A stretch of 64,000 nucleotides of DNA, taken from contig JAKSZT010054335.1 of assembly GCA_026826555.1 (NCBI GenBank), forward strand, positions 7,813,728 to 7,877,727, in the 5' to 3' direction. The DNA is from Tolypeutes matacus (taxonomy: Eukaryota; Chordata; Mammalia; Cingulata; Chlamyphoridae). Each line of letters starts with the position of its first letter. Within the stretch, counting starts at the first letter, position 1. A program made the position numbers and the translations under genes. Below, in pieces: positions 56,216 to 64,000 of the stretch. The notes beneath the pieces are model-generated. The model worked only from the letters and a program-made list of their open reading frames with translations, had not been told where the DNA came from and made no database searches.

Positions 56216-56904
56216 ATCCTCACAGTGGCCATGTCAGTGCATCTCCTATTTTCTTCCCCCACCTTCTTTCAGAAATAGATCCTGCTCCTTCACCACAGGA
56301 GTGGGTAGGTGTCTGAGGCTTAGCAAGTCCTAGAACCTCATGCCCCCTGGTCACGCAGCTGACCCAAGAGTGGGCACATGAACAAAGAAAGACATAAAGA
56401 GCTCTGGGCACTCGCAGTCCTCAGACCAGTTGAACCCTGCCTTCTCCATGCTTTAGAGCTACATCCTCTGCTGCAGCTAAGAAGCCTGAAAGGAAGCTTT
56501 TATTGAATTTTAAAAGGGGAAAGAGAGGTCAAATGGAACTCAGAGGAAATGAGAGACAGAGAGGACACTTTAGGAGGTTATGGGAGCAGGAGAGGCCGGG
56601 GGGGGCATGGACTAGAAAGATGTAGCGCAACGGCTGTGAAAGGGGAGAGGGAGGCATCTGACCACAGATAAAAGCATTGCCCATCAGTGGATGAGCCGTG
56701 ATAGATCCCACCTGCCTACACGTTTCCAGCTGAGGAATCAGAACAATTCAGTTTTTCCTTCCAGTTTGCACTTCCACCACAAGCACAGAAACCACATGGA
56801 TCTGAGTGTCCTTGTGGGGAAAATCTATGTTCTCATTCATCAAGCCAAAAACAATGTAGTCCACTGAAACCACAGAAGTTCATAACTGGAAAGTTTTTTA
56901 AAGG
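56216..56904. other. Unique DNA
   Basis: No recognised repeat or gene. Confidence 0.35.
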
Positions 56905-57060
56905 CCTTTCAATCCAACCCCTTCTTTGTGTGTTGTCAAAGACCGCAGGGTAAGTTGTTTGGGATGACACAGCTAGCTAGTGTCAGATCTAGCAACAGAA
57001 CCTGGTTGTCCTGACCCACACATTATTTCTCCTTCCCCCATGCCACACTGTCTCTGCATC
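56905..57060 (-). mobile_element. MIR-like relic (antisense)
   Basis: 'GATGACACAGCTAGCTAGTGTCAGATCTAGCAACAGAACCTGG' parallels the antisense MIR 'gtcacacagctagtaagtggcagagctggaattcgaacc' segment. Confidence 0.55.
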
Positions 57061-57999
57061 CAGATGAAATGAGTTTTTGGAGTGCCTTTCCTAATGTACT
57101 TAGTATAATGCTCTACCTATAACGGGAATTTTCTAAGTACTGGTTATTTAATGAGCTCTTCTTGACTCTTCCCTCTTCTCTCCATTTTTCCTGAACTAGA
57201 AATTCCTTGGGTTTGATGTTAGAGCCAATGCCCTAAAACCCTGACATTAAAGTTAGAGGCCCCACCCACTGGGCATCAGAGGAGTTAGTCCACACCGTAA
57301 TAGCCGAGTGCAGCAGGGACCTGTGGCTTGGGCAGATAATAGACTAATGAGGGAAAACGAAACGCAATCCAACAAATTGACACTGGCTCTGGTCCTAGCC
57401 TAAGCCTTCCTTGAGTCCAACACTCAGCACTTTAATGCCTCCAAAAAAGAAAATAACCCAACTCCAAAGAAATGAAGCCTTCAAGAAGCATTGGACAGGA
57501 GGACCATCTCAAAGTCTGAGATTTACTCAGATTTTGCCATCGAGTCTTTTCTGTTCTCTTTCCAAAGTCTTTCACCTCAAATGTCTATTCCTTTGTTTCT
57601 CTCTCCTGCCTACCCCCACACAGTTCCTAAAATCCCCTAACTTTGTCCAGAACCCTTTGGCTCTACCCCTGAATTGTAAATACCAGTTGGAAGGACAAAA
57701 GTGTTTTGACTGGCCAAATATCTAGTGTCCCTCAAGCCTGCGCCACTCGAGGAGCTCGGGCCATTCCGTCAAGGTGTAGGTATAACACCTACATGGTTCT
57801 CAGTCCAGAGTGTGAAACCAACACAGCCTTTCCTCTGCCCCGAAGAGTCCAGCATTGTTCCAATTCCACAGATGGACGGGGTAGATTCTGCCTGATCACA
57901 GTAGGCAGGTTTCTGGAATTCTCTACGACTCGAAACAGGCGCATGGACCACTGCCACGCTCCCTTTATAATATTCCCTCTGAAAGCTTATTTCCATGCA
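57061..57999. other. Unique DNA
   Basis: Short open frames at 57411-57725 and 57706-58131, the latter running into a MIR, have no recognised domain. Confidence 0.35.
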
Positions 58000-58205
58000 G
58001 ATGTGCTAAACCCTTTAGACTCAAAAATGTTATTCCCCTTAATCTTTACAACAGCCTGTGGAGAATGCCATGCAAGCATCCTCATTCCATTTTCACAAAT
58101 CAAGAAACTGAGGTACAGATGGACTAAATGACTTGTCCGAAGTCATGCAGCTGGTAAGAAGCAGGTTTTCTTACTTCAGATCCAATGCTCTTTCCAGGAA
58201 CCCAG
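58000..58205 (-). mobile_element. MIR SINE (antisense), long copy
   Basis: It has 'TTAATCTTTACAACAGCCTGTGGAG', 'CATTTTCACAAATCAAGAAACTGAGGTACAGA', 'AATGACTTGTCCGAAGTCATGCAGCTGGTAAG' and 'CAGATCCAATGCTCTTTCCAGG', nearly the whole MIR in antisense. Confidence 0.85.
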
Positions 58206-59439
58206 TTCTTTTAACATATTTTATTGAAACTTTCCTTGATCCACTACTTTTAAAATGTCAACCATTGGAGGACCTGTGAATTTGCTATATCTGCTCTTAG
58301 GGGAAGGTATTGAGTAAAATACCCAAAATTTATACAGCAGAAAGAAATGTCAAGAAATTGAGTTTATGTTTAGAAATCAGATAATTAATTTTTAAATCAA
58401 GATGTATATTAAGTCAGGTTATACTGAAAGGCTAATATATAGAATGAAATCTTACCTTATAAATACTAATTGAAGATAAAACCTATTTAGGAATATTCCT
58501 CAGAGCAGAGGAAGAATGATTGTAACCTTCAAGAATTTTAGTTCAGCAGATTACTATTTTGTGAAAGTCAGTTCTTTTTTTAGCTTAAGTAAGACCCAGC
58601 ATCTTGATTCTGAAAGTTATTTTGTGGAATAATGGCAATGATCCTTGAGAGAGGCCTGGCATCTTATCACCCACGTCAAGATACTTTAATGGAGGCAGAG
58701 CCCTGCAGTCCACCCAAGTGGGTGGCCACTGGTGGCAGAGGAAGGAATCTGCCACCTTCTGCTCTGAGTGGATGGCATCAGTTCACACGTGGTCTTAGGC
58801 TGGCAGAGTCTCTGGCTGCAGCCCCTGCAGTGAAATGCTTTATACCCCACTAGGACCAGGGCATCTAAGACCGTCATCATTTTCTATCCTGTGTAACTGA
58901 TTGAGCTGGAGGACAAGATCAACCTGAAAGCTTTAGGAGGAAGGGTTGGCAACTTGCTGCAAGATTTACAGCATCTGGGACCTTTTGTGTAAATGTCAAA
59001 ACTATGCATCTGGAGAAAGAGAATGAGGCATTTACTTTGATTATTTTTCTTGCTATTATTTTCTTTAGAAAATAAATCACAAAGATGGGCCATTTCTAGG
59101 TGAAGTCTGCTCGGCACAGCACAGTAGACCGTGGGCCAAGCCGACACTCTGCTGAGTCAATTACGTGGTGGATACGGAGCCTAAAAGGGGCAGAAGGGGC
59201 TGAAGACCACCATGCTTCCAAAGCTGTTGGCATCCGTTTCAGAAATCGACAGCTGTCCATACAAATAGCTGGGAGGAATGAGGGGCAGCACAGGGTGTCA
59301 GGTCTTGGTCCTGGCTCTTACGGGGTTTGTGTGTTAGTGGTGGAGACAGACAGGAAGCAAGCATGCAAATAAGTACAAGAGAAACCGGCAAACAGCGACA
59401 GAGCTGGAACAAGCGGATGAGTGAGCAGCTTGTTTTCCT
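58206..59439. other. Unique DNA
   Basis: No recognised gene or repeat with confidence. Confidence 0.35.
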
Positions 59440-59625
59440 GAGGGTTTCCTATATGCCAGCTCTGTGCCTAATTGCTGTACAGGTTTTTCCTCTGTGATTG
59501 TCCTCACCTGTAAAATGAAATGTGGAGAGCTTGTCAGTTTGTCCAAAGTCACACAAGTAGTGACACTCAGGCAGGGGAGTGACCACAGGTTTGTCTGACT
59601 CCAGAGCTCATTCTCCGAACCACCA
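59440..59625 (-). mobile_element. MIR SINE (antisense)
   Basis: 'CCTATATGCCAGCTCTGTGCC', 'CTCACCTGTAAAATG', 'TTTGTCCAAAGTCACACAAGTAGTGACA' and 'TTGTCTGACTCCAGAGCTCATTCTCC' follow the antisense MIR order. Confidence 0.75.
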
Positions 59626-60461
59626 CGTGGTTCCCAGGGGTGGGGCAGCTGCCGTGGTCACCTCCCAGCCCTGGTGAGAACGTGAGAGCTGCCCTGATCC
59701 CGAGCAGTTAGCCCAGGCCCAGCCCACGCCCACGAGCCGCAGCACCGGGTCCCCCGCAGGCACAGAGGCTGGCAGCTGCCCTCTGGAGAGGTTGGCTGAG
59801 CTGGGCCCTCTAACTGACAGCTGGAATTTTCATTTCTAGATCTTTACTTACGTACTCAATCCCTAAACGATTTTTAAATGCATGCTCATTAGTTATTCAG
59901 TCGGCAAATACTGACCCTGCTGGCCAGTAACACTGGCAATGAGCAGATTGGTCCATGCACTTGGGGCAGACACGTTTATTGTGATCTCTTGATATCAAGT
60001 ACAAAAGTGCTTAGTGCTCCAGGGTCCTGTGGAAGGAGGGGTCCTAGAAAACACAGGCGGACAGCAAGGGTCGAGTGGTCCCCTAAACACGTTTAAATAG
60101 GGGCTCAGAATTTAAGACAAAATGAGTCTTCTACTCAGAAGGAAAACCCACCCCACACAAGCCCCCTTCCCCGTGTAAAGATGCCCTGTTAGACAAGGTG
60201 GCAAGCTGCATTCCTGCGTGAAAGTCACTGTCGCACATTACTCTGAACCGACTCTACCCCACGGGGGTTGCTCAGAAAACACAGCCGCCTGAAGAAGCGC
60301 CTTTATAGAGCCTTGTCGGGGTGTGTGCACCCTAAAGCGACCTCGTTTTCACAGCAACTGCCACTTGAGTTTCACAAGCCAAGGAAAGCCTCCTCTGGAT
60401 AAGGAGCGTCTCCAGGAGCCCAGGATCTCCTCTCTGCGTGTGATTTGAGCAAGGGGGGGGG
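59626..60461. other. Unique DNA up to second gap
   Basis: A GC-rich patch at 59640-59800, otherwise unremarkable. It ends in a nine-base G run directly at the gap. Confidence 0.35.
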
Positions 60462-60471
60462 NNNNNNNNNN
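60462..60471. other. Assembly gap (10 N)
   Basis: Ten N follow a run of nine G (60453-60461), so sequencing or assembly probably failed at a longer G homopolymer. Confidence 0.95.
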
Positions 60472-60639
60472 TCCTGCCCTCCACCTCCACTTCACATCCC
60501 TCTTGGGTCCTACTGAGATCAGTAAATGAATCAGCTGAGATCTCAAATCTCCAAAAGACAAAGGAGCTGTGGCTTAGGATGAGAATGTAGCTGAAGTTCT
60601 GAATAAATAAGCTATGCAGCAGAAACAGCTCAGTCCTGA

Positions 60640-61175
60640 GTTTTGAATCTGAGAATAAAACTTGCAGGGAAGGAAATGGAAGGGCTGACTTTGAAAATGA
60701 GTAAGTTGGCAGGTTACCATAGTAAGATGAAAAACCAGGTGTGGCAGGTGACACCAGGAGATGAGGATGGGCACCACGTGCATTCCAAGCCCAGTAATGA
60801 GGTATCAGCTGGAAGAAAAAATGAAAAGTTGGAGAATTGTTTCACTGCTTGCAGCCAAAGCTCTAGTTGAAGATAAATGCAAAATCTTGCAGTTGGCAGT
60901 AGAGATCCTTAATGATTTCCTTCAGCAGAAAACTAAAGTTCTGTTAAAGAAAGCTCATAGGCCAGAAGAGAAAGAAAAGAAGTTGTCAGTGCAACAGGAG
61001 GGGATGTTCACCGAGAATTCAAGAAAGTGAGGGTGAATTATTGCAAAAACATCATATAAAGATCTGTGATCACCATGAGAAAAAAAAAGCCCAGGACAGC
61101 TGGCGCTTTCTTCTTGATATAGAAAGATTTCTTCCCGGAGAAGGAGAGACTCTGACCTCCCAAGACAGAAACTGC
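60640..61175 (+). pseudogene. Possible decayed processed coding remnant, coiled-coil-like
   Basis: Lysine/glutamate-rich readable pieces succeed each other in shifting frames. 60643-60870 includes EMEGLTLKMSKLAGYHSK. 60761-61030 includes AKALVEDKCKILQLAVEI and RPEEKEKKLSVQQEG. A piece near 61075-61175 reads HEKK(K)AQDSW. The amphipathic, charged composition suggests a coiled-coil protein. The HEKKAxDxW motif resembles one in the MIA2/MIA3 (cTAGE5/TANGO1) family, which is known for processed pseudogenes. No introns, clear poly(A) tail or duplication were found, so both the pseudogene call and the family are uncertain. Confidence 0.35.
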
Positions 61176-61366
61176 AGGTAGCAAACCAAGAGTAGTCTTC
61201 TTCAGAGACCAGAGACGAGAAAACCCAGCCCAGGAAGTTCTGCTAGGTGATTCCCATCAGGGAGAGGTCTTGGAAGCTAGGTTAGCATCCTGTGAGTGCT
61301 GAGTGCTCCTCTCCCCCTCTCTGCCATCTCCACCTCTTTCTCAAGGGGCATGCCAAAAGTGAATTA

Positions 61367-61674
61367 CGGGAGAGTGGATGTGGCTCAAGCAGTTGAGCAC
61401 CCAGCTCCCACTCGGGAGGTCCCAGTTTCGGTTCCTGGTGCCTCCTAAAGAAAACAAACAACAACAAGCAGATGAGCAGAAACAACAAGCAGGCAAATGA
61501 GCAGACAAGGAGTGAACACAAATGAGCAGGGAGCAATGTGGCTCAAGCAGTTGGGTGCCTGGCTCCCACGCGGGAGGTCCCAGGTTTGGTTCCCAGTGCC
61601 TCCTAAAGAAGACGAGCAGACAATGAGCAAAACAATGAGTAAACAGACAAGGGGGCAAGCTGGGGGGTGGAGGG
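61367..61674 (+). mobile_element. Head-to-tail pair of DAS-III-type SINEs
   Basis: Two tRNA-like heads, GGATGTGGCTCAAGCAGTTG (near 61375) and CAATGTGGCTCAAGCAGTTG (near 61535), are each followed by GGGAGGTCCCAG and GCCTCCTAAAGAA. The outer edges share AGTGAATTA (61358-61366 and 61675-61683). No A-rich tail is left at the 3' end. This is the second such pair in the window. Confidence 0.78.
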
Positions 61675-61683
61675 AGTGAATTA

Positions 61684-63209
61684 GTTGCAAATGGACTTCC
61701 ACCTGGGAGGAGAGGGGCATGTGAAGTGCCAGGGAAAGCTGTAAACTCCAGGCTGGGGTCCGATCTGTGCTAATGATGCTCATGGCTCTGGGGTCCTGGC
61801 CCTCCTTGGTGGTGAACACAGTGGGGACATCTCCATTACATCATAAGTCAAATAGATTTGCCTGGAGTTCAACACAGGACTCTGCCTGGCCAAGAGAGCA
61901 TCCTTAGTGATTAATAAAACGTCTGCCTCTAAAATTGTTCCAGGTGTGGCCTCATTAACAGAGCGATTCAAAAGCTCTTTGCTTTCTGCGTTGCTGTCTG
62001 GTTTGGTTGATGCTGGTGCAAATGACTTCCCCAGGATGCCCGCCATTAGCTCACCGTGGGAAGAGCCCCTGCCACCTCGAGCGCAGACCCAGACACTTCC
62101 CCACCCTGTCTTCCTGGTGAGCTTGTACCTCCCCGCTAAAGAACAGACATGCCTGCGGTTTATGGACCCCAATTACTTGGAATTATCTGCCATTCTCTCT
62201 ACAAAATCTTTGCAGCTTTGGGGTTCTAGACAAGAGCCACCAGCCTCTCCAGACCCACCTGGGACTCTGCGTGGGTCCCGTCGGTTCCCAGTGTCAGGTT
62301 GTAGATGTGCTTCAGAATCCAAAATCAAGTGTACTTTGGTAATTAGACTTAACACTTTTTTTAGATCTTAGTTTTATTTTTATAAAACTAAATAAATCAG
62401 TTTTATTTTTACTTTTTGAGCCAAGTGATTCAAATCTGACAGCTAATTCAGTTTGCTATGGATTAAGACTGCTTTAAGCTGCAGCCTCTTATTTCTCCAC
62501 TCTGCTCAGACCTACTTCATGCTTATTAATGTGGTTTGTGTAGTTAATGAAGCTCACACAACAGGAGAGGACACTTAGAGCCCGGCTGATGTCAGGACTG
62601 TGTGCTTTTCCGCTCCCCCGTATTTTGGATAAACCGAACTGGTTGATCAAAAGCCAACGAGCAGATGAATCGCAGCCACGGAAGTACTGGCCGCTCAGCC
62701 CACACGTATGTGTGACTCCAAAGAGCCCACTCTCAGGCTCAGTCCATCACTTAGAGAACCCCGAACTAAGACCCTATCAGAGTCTGCTCGCAGACAGGGA
62801 AGTGGGGGTGTCAGCCTCTTGCCCTAGTGGAACCCTCCGTCTATTAAATTAAAGTCAGCGGAGGCCACACCCACTACCTTGGTGGTGTGGATGTCGTCTC
62901 ACAACGGGGCGCCTCCCGGGACCCCAGGGCTCAGCCGAACCTCTGGGGTGGAGCCTGGAGGCAGTAAGGCCAAGGTCGCCGTTTCAGTGGCCGTGCCCAG
63001 CCTCTCCCATTTACAAACACAAAACACTGTGTGGCGCAGGATGGATGCGGAGTTGAAGTTATTTTATCACCACCCTTAACCAAGCATCTTGCTAGCGTGC
63101 ACCTGTTTCAAAAGAGAAGCGTGAGTGTGCACCAAATGGAGGACATGGGGTCTAGGCAGTAGTAATAATTTGAGATGCTCTTTCATAGTTACAAAAGTTT
63201 CACAACAAT
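61684..63209. other. Unique DNA
   Basis: An open frame at 61907-62371 and others carry no recognised domain; no repeat was identified. 62340-62420 is AT-rich. Confidence 0.35.
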
Positions 63210-63218
63210 GCAAGGTGG

Positions 63219-63299
63219 GGAGGGAGCCGATGTGGCTCGAGCAGTTGAGCGCCCGCCTCCCACACAGGAGGTCCCAGGTTCCATCCCCAGTTCGATCAA
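63219..63299 (+). mobile_element. Short tailless DAS-III-type SINE
   Basis: Only the tRNA-like head is present: GAGGGAGCCGATGTGGCTCG, box A TGGCTCGAGCAG and box B GGTTCCATCCCC. It is flanked by a perfect 9-bp repeat GCAAGGTGG (63210-63218 and 63300-63308) with no poly(A). This looks like a retroposed tRNA-like head alone. Confidence 0.75.
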
Positions 63300-63308
63300 G
63301 CAAGGTGG

Positions 63309-64000
63309 TGGTGGGGAGATGTATGGGAGCCTTGTAGGATGAGATGCATGCTTGTTTTGTAAATCCACTAATTTTACAAGACATTTATTGTTTACATATG
63401 CTCATGTATGAAAGATATACCTCAATAAATTTTTATTAAAAACGAAAAAAAAAGACATAACCGATGCTAATGCAAAAAAAAAAAACAGTGAGTGTGCAAA
63501 TCTCTCCAAATTACAGCTGTGCCCCCTGCAGGTGAACAGAATCCTCTGTCCATCAAGGACACTTCGTTTGCTTGGATGGAGACAGACTGCACCTGTCTAT
63601 GGGGTTAGCACTGGGCCTAAGCCCCACGACGCTCACGGTTTCTCTCCTGTTAGAACTGCAGCCCAGATGGACATTCAGCAAAACCTCTGCTCAGATCACA
63701 GCTCCCTCTTTTGTGAGCCGATGGACTATTTGCAACTTCTCACAAAGTTTCCTCGCGATTCTCCATCCCCCAGCAGGATTAATTTCTGCCTTTCTCTCCC
63801 CAGCTCTTTCATCTTCCATCTGAGACCATGTGGACCTCACATTTAGATCTAGGATGTTAGAATTGAATGTTGCCCTTAAAATATAAATATGAATTTGTAG
63901 GCAAAGACTCAGTGGCAAAATATTGCCTTGACTGTAAATACTTGCATGTATATTCATATATAATACACAATCATCTGCAGGAAAGGTTATAAGATCCCAA
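63309..64000. other. Non-coding end of window with a possible A-tailed retroposon end
   Basis: At 63412-63455 'AGATATACCTCAATAAATTTTTATT' is followed by A-rich runs. That would fit a retroposed 3' end, but source, start and duplication could not be fixed. Beyond 63500 no gene or repeat is recognised. Confidence 0.35.

Noticed and set aside
63412..63480. AATAAA plus A-runs as the end of a processed gene
   Set aside because: Neither a source transcript nor a target-site duplication could be identified, so only a tentative note was kept.

Overview
This is a window of mammalian nuclear DNA. I find no intact host protein-coding gene. It carries mammal-wide relics (MIR, L2, LINE-1, MaLR/ERVL LTRs, hAT-Charlie transposons). 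It also carries about ten copies of a tRNA-derived SINE with a conserved GGATGTGGCTCA head, a GGAGGTCCCAGGTTC box B region and an AAATCTTTAAAA-type tail. From established knowledge, that SINE matches the DAS-III family of armadillos, sloths and anteaters, so a xenarthran source is the best inference. No search was run. Two gaps of exactly ten N mark it as draft assembly.

Layout. 1-1.1 kb is single-copy DNA with a MIR. 1.1-7.3 kb is a full-length LINE-1 with a perfect 14-bp target-site duplication, a YY1-type motif at its 5' end, a tandemly duplicated 5' UTR segment and decayed ORF1 and ORF2. 7.3-9.2 kb is GC- and CpG-rich. 9.2-14.6 kb is older LINE DNA invaded by SINEs and an LTR: an antisense LINE-1 holds an LTR with 5-bp duplications, which in turn holds a SINE with a 14-bp duplication. 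The antisense block is followed by a sense block, as twin priming would leave. 16.5-26.2 kb has several solo LTRs, an orphan LINE-1 5' UTR, an ERV1-like LTR end and L2/MIR. 26.4-32 kb is mostly GC-rich and unique, with L2 and a 331-bp hAT element in an NTCTAGAN-type target. 32.8-35 kb has a tiny LINE-1 3' end and an old antisense LINE-1. 36.3-38.6 kb has an assembly gap beside a short tandem repeat, a seven-unit ~51-bp minisatellite and another tiny LINE-1 3' end. 40.7-49 kb has LTRs, a second hAT element, a 5'-truncated LINE-1 closely related to the first, a 56-bp A-rich mini-insertion with a perfect 14-bp duplication, and an old antisense LINE-1 broken by two LTRs. 49-64 kb is mostly unique AT-rich DNA with a complex SINE, an unusually long open frame, MIRs, a possible decayed coding remnant, a SINE dimer and a tailless SINE.

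The window is best read as a layered record of retrotransposition. The young LINE-1 family very probably supplied the machinery for the SINEs and small A-tailed insertions, which carry the same kind of target-site duplications. I found no new functional system. The most informative points are the duplicated LINE-1 5' UTR segment, the SINE dimers, the very short LINE-1 ends, the 56-bp insertion, the minisatellite and the unexplained long reading frame.
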